The translations under genes and the position numbers were made by a program. Positions 11,022 through 22,256 of a stretch of 64,000 bases of DNA are shown here, one piece after another. Within the stretch, counting starts at the first letter, position 1; each line of letters starts with the position of its first letter. Below the pieces are notes generated by a model that searched no databases, was not told the origin of the DNA, and saw nothing but the letters and a program-made list of their open reading frames with translations. The DNA comes from Tolypeutes matacus (taxonomy: Eukaryota > Chordata > Mammalia > Cingulata > Chlamyphoridae): NCBI GenBank assembly GCA_026826555.1, contig JAKSZT010005175.1, positions 4,470,413 to 4,534,412 on the forward strand, in the 5' to 3' direction.

Positions 11022-11299
11022 CCTTTTCATTCTCACTCCATTTGAAGTCGTTCTTCCCAGTTTGAGGCTTCTAAACCCTAGAAGTGAAATAAACCCTAGA
11101 ACATTATCCATCCTAGTGAGAGGCCTCAAAACAAATGACACAAGAGACAGAGCTGTGGAAGTGGGAACTTCTAGTCTGTAAGAGGATGCATGTGGTGACA
11201 TGATTATGCTGCCAAAATATCTGAAGAAATTATCATTGCAAAAGGAATTATACTTGTGTTGTCTGATTTTAAAGACTTATGGATAAAAAGCAGAGCTCT

Positions 11300-11495
11300 C
11301 CAAATATGAACCAGGCTCGATCCTGTGGTAATGAGCTCACTGTTATTAAAAGTGTTAAAGCTGAGACTGAATAGTCATGCATTATGGATAGCACAAAAGG
11401 AATGATTGGTTCTTGAATAAGAAGGAAAGTTTGTTTAGTGAGAAACCTTTAAACTCTGAGGTGTTTTGATTCTATGACTCCATGACTCCTTCATA
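11300..11495 (+). mobile_element. L3/CR1-like 3' end
   Basis: It begins TGTGGTAATGAGCTCACTGTTATT and ends with TTTTGATTCTATGACTCCATGACTC, matching the conserved layout of L3/CR1 LINE 3' ends with their short tandem tail. It is highly diverged. Confidence 0.6.
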
Positions 11496-11588
11496 ACATC
11501 AACTTCAAAGAGTCAATGCTAGGCCCCTGCTCTTGCTAGCATTCCTTAAACAAGGCAAGCTCTTTAGCTATCCACAATTGTTATCATT

Positions 11589-11800
11589 AATCCAAAGGTA
11601 CAGTGGAAAAAGCAGAAATGCTGAAGCAAGGGAGACCTAGATGCCACCTTGAACAAAAGATCTAATCAGCATGAGCTCTACTTCCTCCTTCTGTAAGAGA
11701 AGCTGGATCTCCTCACTGGGTGGGAAAAAATATTAAATGAGAGAACACAAGTGAAGATCCTGAACACAATAAGACAATATTCACTTCTACATAGAATGCA
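11589..11800 (+). mobile_element. MIR SINE
   Basis: Shows the MIR order AGTGGAAAAAGCAGAAATGCTGAA, TCCTTCTGTAAGAGA, AAATATTAAATGAGAGAACACAAGTGAAG. Ancient tRNA-derived SINE, diverged. Confidence 0.5.
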
Positions 11801-11904
11801 ATTTTACCTGTTTATATCATCATTAGGATTCCTATATTGTTGTTATAGGTGGTGTAATTTTGAAGCCATGATTACATTACTTTGAGTGAGTATGAGGAAA
11901 TTGA

Positions 11905-11961
11905 CAGAGAAGGAGAGGGAGGGGGAGGGAGGGAGGGAGAGAAAAAAGAGAGAGAGAGAGG

Positions 11962-12004
<43 letters not shown>
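11905..12004 (+). repeat. GA-rich tract and (GA)n microsatellite
   Basis: A purine-only tract: GGAGG-type repeats (11,912-11,940), then nearly pure GA dinucleotides from about 11,969 to 12,004. Likely polymorphic and able to form triplex DNA. Confidence 0.97.
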
Positions 12005-12006
<2 letters not shown>

Positions 12007-12019
12007 CATCTGTTGATAC

Positions 12020-12360
12020 TGGACTTGAAATGCAATTCAACCAACATTTACAGAACAACTACTATGAATTGGTCACTGGGGATAAAAAAGATGATCCCAA
12101 GAAGAACCTACTGTAAAGGCAAGATGGATATATACCCAAGGAGCTATAAAACAAGGCAAACAGATGCAATAGTGAAAAGTAGATTTTCAGACAAAATTAC
12201 ATGGCAGAACTGGGGAGAAAGACATTAATTCTGAAGTAAGCTCTTGAGAAAACTTCATGGATGGGTCATTTGAGCTGGATGTTGAAATATAGGTAGGGTT
12301 TTAAAAACTGGAGACTGAAGGTGAGGATTGGAAGAAAGAAAGTTACCCATTCCTTGCAGA
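12020..12360 (-). mobile_element. L2 fragment, antisense
   Basis: The plus strand reads CAACCAACATTTACAGAACAACTACTATGAATTGG then GGGGATAAAAAAGATGA, the usual antisense L2 opening. Later GAGCTGGATGTTGAAATATAGGTAGG also fits L2. Boundaries are approximate. Confidence 0.7.
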
Positions 12361-12539
12361 AGAGCTGTAATGGAAAACCATGTGGTGGGGGGAGGAGTTA
12401 TTTGGAGAATGGCTTTTGAAAACCTGTCCTTTTCTCAGGACTTCTATTGTGCCTTTAATGTGTTTAGCAGTTCAGGGGACAATTTGTTAAGCTCTAGACT
12501 TAAGCACAGGGGAATTAGGGAGAGGAGAAGGACAATATA

Positions 12540-13490
12540 TATCTAACCTTAGTGGCCTGTTCAGGTGATGTGTACTGACAAATGAGAGGATGCAAATCAG
12601 AAAATGTCTCCCCACTCAACTGAAGGCCCCTTGGGCCAAGACCTTTTCAAGGAAATAGAGGAATTTTAAAATTCTTGCAAACACTAAATATGAGAATATG
12701 TCTTATTTGGGCTGAGGAGGGAGGAATGTTTTTACAGTCCCTGGATGTACTTCTTCAAATATATTCATTGCATCTGGGCTGGATGGTCTAAACTAAACAG
12801 AGGCCCAACAGCTGATTCTGAATCTCTGAGCTGATTCTCCTTCAATGAATTGGAGTCACAGCCCCCCCTTCTGGGAACTAAAGTACCATCCAACCCCATA
12901 AAAGCCTGCATTAAAAAGGTTATGCTGCAGATGAGCCTGAAAACCCCATGCTTCTCAGTGCTCACCTGTGCTCTGAAATAGGCATCTAGGAGTCTGGAGC
13001 ACACTTTTGCATGGGCCTGATCATGATTTTTGCAAAGGCTTATCCATCACAGGGCTTTAGATTTTCCCTTCCCTGGGGCAACAATGCCCTGTCTTCCTGT
13101 GGGTAAAGCCTTTATATAGAGGCATAGAATTTGGTGCAGAGGTTGCAGTTTTCTTTTGGAGAATATAGTAAGTAGGAAAGATTTCTGAGTCTGTGTGTGT
13201 ACATGTGTGCAGGAGATAAAGTATGTATATATGCTTGTGAGAGCTATTGTGCCTGCAATATGAACAAATATGTAGGGGTGAGATTCTCATTAATCTAAAG
13301 AAGTAAATTTGCCTAAAGTGTTTGCATCAGTGGATGGGTGTCTACTTTGATGTCTGGAAAGTTAAGCATTCCTTAATAAAGAGTTAGGTACAGCCCAGAT
13401 GGTGTGCTGGATTTTGTCTACCAGGTGTGTCATATTGAGTTTTGGGTTCCTGCTTGTGTGTAACACTCTGTAGGCATTGGAGAAAGAACC
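12540..13490. other. No gene seen
   Basis: Mostly unique-looking sequence with a short TG-rich piece near 13,190-13,215. No family or exon was recognised. Confidence 0.4.
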
Positions 13491-13497
13491 TACATTT

Positions 13498-13541
13498 TGT
13501 GTGCATGTGTGTGTGTGTGTGTCTGTGTGTGGGTGTGTGTT
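13498..13541 (+). repeat. (TG)n microsatellite
   Basis: An interrupted TG repeat with one C and two G interruptions. Confidence 0.95.
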
Positions 13542-13544
13542 TAG

Positions 13545-15480
13545 TGAGGAGAGTGATTGAGGCATTGGACTCTTTCTCTCCAGAGTCATGGTTCCAGGTG
13601 AAGCAGCTTTGAAATTCATCTCGAAAAAGAGAAGTCTGATGAGGAAAAACATGTGATTGCATCGGGTGGGAGTGTGCTGGTGGGGTGGGGGCAGAACATA
13701 ACTTAGTGTGGTAGAATGGAAATGAAATTACCTGGCTCTCAGGCCACATAGGTGCTGGCCCTGGGCATGCCACCAACTCGCTAGAGAATGTTGTGGAATT
13801 CTCATCCACTCTCCGGGCCAGAGTCCTGCCTTCTGTACTTTCACATTCTTTCCAGCTTCAGTTTTCTATGAATTGAAAAGAAGGGAAAATGAGAACAACC
13901 CCTGACATGTGACCACCTCTTCTGGTTTCATACCTGCTCCCAAATTGAACCAGGGAGCTGTGCTTCCACACAAGCCTCCTAAAGCAGATTCCCTATGGCT
14001 GTGTATCAACCTCTGGCCTGAGACTGGTGTGTCTACAGGAGCATGCAGGTAACTCAGTCACTACCCACTAGCCAGGGCAGGTTCCTGCAAACACATGTTT
14101 GATTTTATCTCTCCCCGGAAGATAAGCATGTGTGTGTGTGTGTGTGTAAATTGTTTAAAGCCAGATATATATTTCTCTTTTTCTCCCCAAATGACCTTTT
14201 CAGTGGCCTCTTTGAGCCAAGGAGACAAGAGGCAGAACCCCAGAATCTCAGCCCCTGCCCTCCCAGAGCCTCACTGTCTAAGAGCAGAACTTCTCCCTCC
14301 TACCTTAGGAAAGTAACAGCTGCTGAGTCTGGAAGCCATGCTAACAACAGTAAAGCTCAGAATTTTTGCTGAGTAGGTTAAACTTTTAAGAGGCATCAGG
14401 GAATCAAATCAAGGCTGGCCCCAGAGTCCAAGCACAGGATCAGTCCTAGCCAGGGTGGGAAGGACCTTACCTATGGAGCCTCTTAAGAGGTGGAGGAAAG
14501 AGGAAAGGAGGCCTTGACCAGAAATGTCCTCCTTACTATGAGATTCTTCCCATGGCCCCTGGTGCCCTTGGTAGTGTTTTGGAGCAAAGCAAGAAATGGG
14601 AGGTACAAATCGATGGCAGTTTCAGTCAACTAACCCCATATTCTGCCAGGGGTTCTCCATTCACAACATTTTCCCTAATTATAGGTCTCTCTCAGCATTG
14701 AAACACTTGCACATGTGCACACACACACACACCCTCACACACCACCTTCTTGCCTGCCTTCTCCAGGTGTCCTAACCCCAGTGGAGCCTTGGGGAGGCAC
14801 AGTTTAGGAAAGTAGTCTCTTGGGGCTTCTCAAGCCTTGTGATGTGGGGAAGGGAAGGAAGAGTCTGTCTTCAGAAAGTGCTCCATCCATCTCCTTCCAC
14901 ATTACTCACAGCTGCCCCAAGTGACATTTCCTCCAGACCCTGACTAACTGGTAGATGAGCAAGTCCCTAGGACTCCTTTCCTTACCCCTGAGAAACAGCA
15001 GTGCATACTTGCCCAGATGCTCCCCTAAAGCACCAGAAACAGAAGGTACTGTTACACTGTTAGGGTTACAGAGAGGCAGGGACAGATCTCTTTCCTGGAT
15101 TTGGGAAGACTCAGATAAAGAATCCACCCTTGATTTCACCCTTTCCCTCACCCACTAACTCAGAGTCTCCAAATTCGCATCAAAATCCAGGAGTCTGCCC
15201 AGAAGGCAATTTAAAGTGACAGTGTCTCATTTGCTTCAGGGTTTGGCCATTTTTCTTCCATATTCAACTGTGGGTCCCAGTGTAGCAGGACTCCATCCCT
15301 TGGAGGAATTTTCCTTTCAAGGTTTCAAACATCAGGTTAAAGAGGGTGCCATCCTTTCCCCATAATCTACCCAAAGCCACTGGCCCAGAACACCCAGAGG
15401 AAGCCCACAGCCAGTTTCCGGTGGCCTTATAGCAAGGACTCTATTCCTTAGAAGCTGGTGAGACCTAATTAAAAAGACAC
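13545..15480. other. No gene seen; small dinucleotide repeats
   Basis: Unique-looking, moderately GC sequence. It holds a pure (GT)n run at 14,128-14,147 and an (AC)n run at about 14,718-14,734. No coding region was recognised. Confidence 0.45.
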
Positions 15481-15487
15481 CCAAGCA

Positions 15488-15620
15488 CACATGTACAAAC
15501 ACACATGTACAAACACGCGCACATACACATCACACCCTAAGTTGGTTATAGGACCTCTCTCTACACCCCCCTACATACACACACATGCAAACGGAAACGA
15601 TGCACACACACGAACACACT
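15488..15620 (+). repeat. CA-rich low-complexity tract
   Basis: Repeated ACACACATGTACAA-type and CACACACGAACAC-type motifs, interrupted, next to the CpG-rich block that follows. Confidence 0.8.
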
Positions 15621-16064
15621 GGCAGCACATGGAGCTCCCACCATGGTGCACTCGTCCTGAGCACGTGGGGGGCGGGGGGGCGCATGCATGTCACTTAATA
15701 AAACCTTCATTTTAAGCCCCTGCACCCTAGGGAGGAGACCCCTCTCCCTGGAACCCAAAAAGACTTGGAAGCGTCAGGCGGCCGGGGAAATGAGGATGAG
15801 ACTGCTGGGAGATGAAGCTAGTGGTGCGTGGGGCACCCCGAATGGGGCCCGGGGCCAACTCAAGGGCAGCAGAGCTGTGGGTGCCGCGCCCGGTGCCGCG
15901 CCCGGTGCCGCTTTACCTGGAGTCAGTGTCCGTCTTTGGCGGAGAGCTGCGGGCGGACTCTTTTTATTTGGCTGTGTGGGAACGTGGGAAAGACCTGCGT
16001 CCAGGTAGCAGGGGACTGCAGGCCTGGGGGTACCTGGCTTTCAGCAGCCTGGCGCACACTCAGC

Positions 16065-16070
16065 TATAAA
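16065..16070 (+). promoter_or_regulatory. TATA box candidate
   Basis: CAGCTATAAAGTCC lies inside the CpG-rich block. Initiation would be expected about 30 bases downstream, near 16,095. The functional assignment is inference from motif and setting. Confidence 0.45.
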
Positions 16071-16094
16071 GTCCCCTTCGCTGGCCTCGAGGAC

Positions 16095-16392
16095 AGACAA
16101 GGATCCTGGCTCCGCAAGGGGGTCACTGCTTTGGGCTCTCTCACTCTTGCTCTCCTCAGCTTGCTCGCTCTCTCTCCTTCTTGCTACTTCGCTCGCCTGA
16201 GATTTCCTCCTCCCCTCACACCAGATCAGTTCACAGCCTTCAGGACCTGAAACGAGGCGAGGCGGGTGCCCAGTGGAGAGTCAAAGTGCGCCGGGGTCTC
16301 CAGGGGGAGCAGTGGAGACTGGGATATGCAGATGGAGGCTTACCCCGCGATGGCGATGATGAACAGGGAAGCGGCTACCAGGAGGAGGGGAG
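16095..16392 (+). other. Candidate first exon with short open frame
   Basis: Downstream of the TATA element there is no ATG until a cluster of in-frame ATGs at 16,326, 16,332, 16,350, 16,356 and 16,359. The one at 16,350 has G at -3 and G at +4, a strong initiation context. The frame reads MAMMNREAATRRRG up to a possible splice donor AG|GTAGGA at 16,392/16,393. Without the donor it runs on to a stop near 16,445. I do not recognise the peptide. On the opposite strand a hydrophobic stretch ending IIAIAG also sits before a TAA or a GTAAG, so the strand of any transcript is uncertain. Confidence 0.25.
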
Positions 16393-16399
16393 GTAGGAG

Positions 16400-17300
16400 C
16401 CAGGAGTGTGGGGTTCCTTCTGAGGAGTGTTTTGTACATCTTTAAACCAAGGAGGAGAAGGGAAAAGAGAGAACCCAGGGTGCTTCGGAGGGAGGGACAG
16501 CCTGGGTAGGCTGAGGCTGAGCCATTTGGGAAATCTCATAGGACACGGGATAGGGGTGGAGGGTCTTCGTGTACCTGCACCCAAAGGGGCTGTGTGTTTG
16601 CCAGCAAACACTGAATCATAGTGTTCTTAAGAGTGTCAGTAGCTCTGAGTGTCAGGAATATCAACTTGTTTCTGGGTATGGGGGTGCTTTTGTGGCTGTG
16701 TTTATCTATCTGAGAGAGAGAGAGAGTGTGTGTGTGTGTGTGTGTGTGTCTGTGTTCTGGAGTGGTGATGGTGGGGGTCCCTTTGTATCTATCTGTCACT
16801 CTGAGTATTTGAGGGTATTTTTTCTGTGTATGTGTAGGCATGAGCTCAATTAACCTCCTAGAATTAAGCATGTGCTTCACTACTTGGGCAGGATAGAAGA
16901 CTGAGAAACTGAGGGGATGCAAAGTTCTCTGGAGACTACCAGAGGCAGGGATTGGGCAAAGACACAGGGAGCCAAGGCTTGAGTCCCAGAGAGAGAGTTC
17001 AGGAGTGAGAATTCAGGCTCAGGTGCAGGTCAGGGTTGCTAAGGGGACTCTCCCTGAAACAGAATAAAAGGCCAGTCCCTTATCTGAAATCCCCCACAGT
17101 GCATATTCTGTATGTTTGCTTACTTTTGGTTTCTGCATGTTTCCTCTTTTGGTTTTAACCAAGGCAGCAATGGACATTTCTATGCCCCTGAAGATTAGAC
17201 AAGTGGAAGAAGCATCACTGAAGCTGCTAGATGGAAGGGCAGGGAAGGATAAAAAAGAAGTGACAGGACACTTAAAGAAACCTAGATGGAGCAAAAGTAC
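16400..17300. other. No gene seen
   Basis: CpG falls off after 16,400. This is unique-looking sequence apart from the GA/GT microsatellite inside it. It could be the first intron of a transcript starting at the CpG-rich block. Confidence 0.4.
16711..16749 (+). repeat. Compound (GA)n(GT)n microsatellite
   Basis: GA dinucleotides to about 16,726 pass directly into GT dinucleotides to 16,749. Confidence 0.97.
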
Positions 17301-17309
17301 AGTTTCTGA

Positions 17310-17515
17310 AGGGGTTGGAATCCTGTATCTATATGATTTTTGCCAAATCAGTTCCCTATCCATATGGCCTCAATTCCTTATCTGTAAAATAATATAACTA
17401 CTTATGCAATAGTATTAGAATGAAATTTAAATGAGTTTATGTATGTAAAAGCATTTAGGACACTCTCTGGCACTTAAGACTCACTATATGTCATCTGCTA
17501 TTATGATTGCTATTG
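17310..17515 (+). mobile_element. MIR SINE
   Basis: Follows the MIR order CCTCAATTCCTTATCTGTAAAATAATA, AATTTAAATGAGTTTATGTATGTAAAAGCATTTAG, CTCTCTGGCACTTA. Confidence 0.75.
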
Positions 17516-17689
17516 ATATCAATATTATTGCCAAGGTGTGTTAGGAGAGAGAAGATGCCATAACAAGTGAGCCCTTCCCTTGGAGCCAGAGAACTAACTG
17601 AGGTAGGGGAGCCCTGAAACAAAATGGGAGTGCAACCCTTGAAAGAGAAGCTGGAAATTTGAGGGGAAAAATTAATTAGCAAGGAGATG

Positions 17690-17745
17690 GAGAGAGGAAG
17701 AGAGATGGGGCGGGGAGAGAGAGAGAGAGAAAAAAAGAGAACAAG
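17690..17745 (+). repeat. GA-rich tract
   Basis: Purine-rich run with GA dinucleotides at about 17,714-17,730 followed by A- and G-rich bases. Confidence 0.9.
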
Positions 17746-18470
17746 CCTGAGTCTCAGGAGGGGGTGAAGAGAATCCATTTGGGGCTCCTCTTCACTTCCC
17801 CCACTCTAATCCAAGTGGGCTGAATCAGCACAATGGACAGATCTCCAGCCACTGACCAAGAGGCTGTTTCTCTCTTTGGCTGGCTGGTGGAACCTTCTTG
17901 AGCAAATTTCCCCTTCCCTTGCTCCTGGCCCAGATTATGATCCTGGGTGATGGTTCCTGGAGTAGACTGATTCTCTTCAAGAAGAATACTTTCACCACAC
18001 ACATTCCTCTCCTATCAATTTCAGTATGAAACTAGTCATTGCTATCGCCTAACCTTTTCTCTCTTCTTTTTTTTCTCTCTCCCTGTATTTTTCCATCTTG
18101 CTCTACTCCACTCCTTCCCTTATTCATCTATTCTTTTCTTTGTATTTCTCTAAAATCCACTGGCTCATACCTGCCTCTTTGAGCAGTAACAGGCAACAGG
18201 CATGCTGTTAGGGATGCTGTTCTGATCAGCCTTGAAACAACTAGTCAGGGAGCTTCAGAGGAGTACCAAGGTACTGACTGACTCCTCTTTGCTCTTCTCA
18301 CTTACTAAATCTCCCAGCATGGGCCTGTTTCTAGATGTGTTCCAGAAGGAGGGGACTTAACACTGTGGAATATTTTCCTCTCTTCTCCTCCTAAACCACA
18401 CAGTTAATATTTCCCTCAGGAAATATTCCCAGTTCCCACTATTGTTAGAGAGAAGGAGAAGAAAAAGAAA
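17746..18470. other. No gene seen
   Basis: Unique-looking sequence with a pyrimidine-rich piece at about 18,055-18,125. No family was recognised. Confidence 0.4.
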
Positions 18471-18475
18471 GCTTT

Positions 18476-18495
18476 AAAAAAAAAAAAAAAAAAAA
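18476..18495 (+). repeat. Poly(A) run
   Basis: Twenty A residues directly before an antisense MIR. No retrocopy upstream of it was recognised. Confidence 0.9.
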
Positions 18496-18504
18496 CTTTT
18501 ACCA

Positions 18505-18720
18505 TGCACCAGGCATTTCTTTTGGCACTTTCCTTATATTATCTCATATAATTCTTACAATATTGTGAGTTAGGAGATGGGTAATATTATCCTATTTTTA
18601 CATAATAGGAAATTTAAGCTTAAAAATCCTTTACTAACATGACAAGGTACATATAATAAGTGATGGAGTCAGGAATTCAACAACCATGTCTGATTCTAAA
18701 ATCTATAATGTGTTCTCTGG
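18505..18720 (-). mobile_element. MIR SINE, antisense
   Basis: The plus strand reads CATGCACCAGGCATTTC, TATTATCTCATATAATTCTTACAATATT, AGGAAATTTAAGCTTA and ends near a TGATGGAGTCAGGAATTCAA segment, the antisense MIR order. Confidence 0.75.
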
Positions 18721-19014
18721 GAATCGTGGAGAAGCTCCAGCCCTGTGTGTGTAGTCAGTGGGAATGAATGCAGCAATGCTGAATCCTCACTCCACTGACC
18801 CCAGCATAGAGTGCCGCTGAAGCTGCTCATGCATCCAGTTAGCAGGCTCTTATACTTATTAGCAGAATCCACTACTCTATGGCAATCACCATCATCAACA
18901 TCAGTGGTTGGGCAACCTTGATGAAAGCTTCCCTTGGCTTCCTTCCCCCCAGAGATTATAAACCTAATCAACAGTGTTTTGTCAACTATAACACCCCATG
19001 TCATTTTAAGCAAC

Positions 19015-19800
19015 AGTTCTTTCACTTGACAAACTTGTGTTGAACACCTACTAGAGCTAGGCATTGTGCTAGATACTGTGAATACAGTGACAAACTCAAG
19101 AAACACAAACATGGGTCATGCCCTTGCTTAGTAGAGGAAGCTGGATGATAAGGAAACAGAACAATTTGTTTACTTGATTACACCTTGTATGAACACCGTG
19201 TCAGAAATAAACAGGGGTGCATAGAGGAGATTAATAAGGTGAGCCTATTTAGAGAGATCAGGCTTGGCCCCTTTGAGAAAAAGTCATTTAAACCAAGAGA
19301 TGGAAGTTGAAAGGAAGCCAATCTGGGAAAAGGCAAAGAAAGAGCTCTTCATACAGATGGAATAAGAAATACAAAGGCTTTGAGGAGGCAAGGCATGATT
19401 TGATCTAGGAACTGAACTCTGAGAAACCTCAAGGAGGATGGAATTTATTCCAAGGGTAGGGGAGGCTTTGAAGGCTAGGTGTGACATGACCCAGTGAATG
19501 TTTTTAAAAGATCAAATTGGTAGCTGTGTGGGGACTGGATTTCATGGAGACCAGAGTGGGAGCAGAACAGTCAGCTAGGAGGCTGTTGCAATGTCCTGGG
19601 AGGAAATGGTGCTTTGGGCAGCAAGTGGATTAGGATGTGCTTTGGAGTGACAGAATTGGCCATTGAATAGGATCATGGAGGAGGGCAGAGAGGAGGAGAA
19701 GAATCAAGGCTAACCTTCAGGTCTGGCTTTGGAATCTAGTTACCTGGTGGGTCATTTTTGAGATGGAGAAGATGGGAAAGAATGGGCTTGGGGAGAGATT
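19015..19800 (-). mobile_element. Long L2 fragment, antisense
   Basis: Opens with GTGTTGAACACCTACTAGAGCTAGGCATTGTGCTAGATACTG. It continues through AGAGATGGAAGTTGAA, AAGGCTTTGAGGAGGCAAGGC, GGCTTTGAAGGCTAGGTGTGACATGA, AAAAGATCAAATTGGTAGCTGTGTGG and AGGAGGCTGTTGCAATG. This is the full antisense L2 3' region in order. Confidence 0.9.
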
Positions 19801-19810
19801 GTTGTTTTGC

Positions 19811-19843
19811 TATCATCATCATCATCATCATCATCATCATTAT
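19811..19843 (+). repeat. (ATC)n microsatellite
   Basis: About ten ATC trinucleotides in a row. It sits at the end of the antisense L2. Confidence 0.97.
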
Positions 19844-19956
19844 TAATGTTCCCCATAGCCTCAGGTCTCAGAAAAGCTGCTGATAGCATCAACACTGGGT
19901 TTGTTTCTTCCTATCTTATTCTCTCTCCCTGTGTATCAGAGTTTTTACTCCTGACT

Positions 19957-20141
19957 GTAACCAGAGTTTTTCAGCCATGGCACTATTGATATTTTAGGTA
20001 GAATAATTCTTTGTTGTGGGGGACTGTCTTGTGCATTGTAGGTTGTTTAGCATCATCTCTGGCCTCCACTCATTAGACTCCAGTAGCACTCTTCTCCCTA
20101 GTATGGGGGGAACAAAATTGCTCCTGAATGAGAACCACTGC
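19957..20141 (-). mobile_element. MER20 (hAT-Charlie), antisense
   Basis: Ends with GAGAACCACTG, the reverse complement of the MER20 terminus CAGTGGTTCTC. The middle holds GGGGACTGTCTTGTGCATTGTAGGTTGTTTAGCATC. Non-autonomous transposon fossil with no coding capacity. Confidence 0.88.
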
Positions 20142-20300
20142 TCTAGAAAGATAGTTCTGGAGCATAGGAACTGAGAAGAGTATCTAGGAAGGATAGACTG
20201 CCTGGAGAGTTCTCTGATCTGCCTATCTCTTAAATCAAGGCATGTAAAAGACAGTCTGGAAATGACAAGTGAGGGCTGAGAGAAAGACTCACTCAGCAGT

Positions 20301-20322
20301 AAAAAAAAAAAAAAAAAAAAAA
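20301..20322 (+). repeat. Poly(A) run
   Basis: Twenty-two A residues. The sequence before it gives no recognised retrocopy. Confidence 0.9.
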
Positions 20323-20397
20323 GTGCACCAAAATAAATATACAACACCTATGCTGGGTGCTGCCCTATGTTTTTCTAATTCAATCCCCCAAACTGCC

Positions 20398-20417
20398 TTT
20401 TTTTTTTTTTTTTTTTG
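20398..20417 (+). repeat. Poly(T) run
   Basis: Twenty T residues about 75 bases after the poly(A) run at 20,301-20,322. It may be the tail of an antisense insertion, but what follows reads as sense L1-like sequence. Confidence 0.9.
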
Positions 20418-20429
20418 GTAAGGGACATA

Positions 20430-20870
20430 AAATCTTTCACTTTTATTATATGAATGAATAAAAAATCATTGTTGGTAGAAAAGATGGACAAAACTAATAC
20501 TAGAAGGAACAGCTCACCTGTAATGAAGAAAATGCCAAAAACCCTATGCAACTAATACGTTATCTCCAAACATACTCAGCAAGAATTGACAAAATTCTAA
20601 GACTTTAGCAACTCACTTTCAGAGTGCGATATTATATTATAAACTTACTTATTGAAAGATAGATCAAGTAAAAATTTTTGTTAGGAAGAGATTTTAAACA
20701 GTATTAAACTTGATCATTCAGACATGTACAGAACCATGGACCTACTCAACAACAAAGAAAATACACACTGTTTTGAAACACAAGAAGCACTTATAAAAAC
20801 TGGTCACACTTTGGATTTATAAACTCAAGTTCTAGTTATAAACCCTAAAATGACTCTTAATCCAATTAGG
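20430..20870 (+). mobile_element. Old L1 or HAL1 fragment
   Basis: The segment about 20,720-20,830 (AGACATGTACAGAACCATGGACCTACTCAACAACAAAGAAA, then TTATAAAAACTGGTCACA) resembles L1 ORF2 between the endonuclease and reverse transcriptase parts. Heavily diverged, no open frame. Confidence 0.55.
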
Positions 20871-21631
20871 GGTTTATTTATTTCATGTATCATGTCTGAA
20901 AAAATAGTTTATGGTGGCTGCAAATGCCCCAAAACATGCCACTGGGGAGTGAGAGATCTTGAATTTTGGTGACTGTTATTGTAACCATGAGCTTCATTCC
21001 AATGGTTGTAAAGTTACTCATCCCAACTCAGGGCATTTTGTTCTATTTCCAGAAATCAACAAGGAAAGAAGACAAAGGGAATATGGTTAAGAGAAAAAGA
21101 CCATACTCTGCCCTCTCCAACAACTCTCTAGGAGTTTCCTCATGGGCCAGGATTGTAATCTCAGCCCACTATCACTGAAAAAACTGGGAAATGCACTTCA
21201 AAACATTAAACAGTGCTTATTCTGCAAAAACAAATCTATGCTCCCTGAGTAGAGAAAATGAAAAGAATGGATATTGCCAGACAACTGACAAAATCAGCCA
21301 CATTAGCCCAAAATGGAAGCCATAGTAACAAACCACTACTATGTGGCTTGGAGAGATTACACTGCATGCCTGTGATGATGCGGTCCTTGTGTGTGGAAGG
21401 CAGGATCTGAACCCAGAGATTTGATGAATGCTCAGTCTTTCCTCATTGCTGGAGATGGTGACACATTTTGACAAAGACTCTGTCTCTGGGAATGCCCAGA
21501 TTCAGAGGAGAGAAAAGGTGAGGGGAGATATGACTCCCTTCTTATGCCACCAGTTACACTTCTGTTCTCCCCACTTGATTCTCAGACCCAGGCCTGTAGA
21601 AACTTGTTGATGAGGGTTATCTTATCATCCA
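20871..21631. other. No gene seen
   Basis: Unique-looking sequence up to the TSD of the L1 that follows. No exon or repeat family was recognised. Confidence 0.4.
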
Positions 21632-21645
21632 TGGGAGATCTTTTT

Positions 21646-22256
21646 TTTAAATATATATTTTATTAGAGAAGTTGTGAACTTACAAAACAATCATGTACAT
21701 GTGTGGAATTCCCATACAGCACCCCTCCACCAACACACTACATTGTTGTGGAACATTTGCTACAGATTATGAGATAATATCATCAGACTATTATCACTAA
21801 CCATGGTCTGTAGTGCACTTGATATATTTTTCCATACCCCCCTATCATTAACACAGTACATCTTTGTCATTGATGCAAGAATATTACAGTATTGCTCTTA
21901 ACTATAGTTCATAGGTTACATTATTTATATTTATTCCATGCTTCTCTATATTCTTAATACCTTGCAATAGTGATATACATTTGTTCTAGTTCATAGAAGG
22001 ACATTCTTGAATTTGTACTATAATCTACAATTCTCATCCACCTCTGGGTTCACTGTGTTTTTCAGTCCCTAGATTATTCTCTAGCTCTTTTTCAACTGAC
22101 ATTTACATCCCTAGACTATCATTTTCAGCCACAATACCATTTATAAACCAGCTTATTAGTTCTACTCACTATAATCTGTTACCATTAACTCTATCCATTT
22201 CCACACTCTATAGTAAAGTTAATTAAAACTTCCACATGCAGTAAGCATAAATACCC
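21646..22256 (-). mobile_element. L1 3' end, antisense, with 14-bp target-site duplication
   Basis: A T-run is followed by antisense L1 3'UTR (GTGTGGAATTCCCATACAGCACCCC) with the same opening layout as the other 3' ends but a diverged sequence, hence another subfamily. TGGGAGATCTTTTT occurs at 21,632-21,645 and again at 22,257-22,270. The copy is about 610 bases and strongly 5'-truncated. Confidence 0.88.

Larger units (their letters stand above)
15640..16400. promoter_or_regulatory. CpG-rich block, candidate promoter
   Basis: CpG dinucleotides are frequent here (about 35 by eye in 750 bases) and rare in most of the window. The block holds a CACGTG E-box at 15,662-15,667, a GGCGGGGGGG GC-box-like run at about 15,670-15,680, the GCCGCGCCCGGT tandem pair at about 15,884-15,909, and a TATAAA element at 16,065-16,070. 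Together these are typical of a mammalian promoter. It may drive an unknown gene, an alternative first exon or a non-coding RNA. No downstream exons could be identified. Confidence 0.55.

Noticed and set aside
11886..12116. Arg/Glu-rich frame
   Set aside because: It is a translation of the GA microsatellite.
13384..13809. 141-codon minus-strand frame
   Set aside because: It crosses the TG microsatellite (His/Thr repeat) and has no recognisable domain.
15828..16250. 140-codon open frame in the CpG-rich block
   Set aside because: GC-rich DNA is poor in stop codons, and frames of similar length overlap it. No domain or conserved motif.
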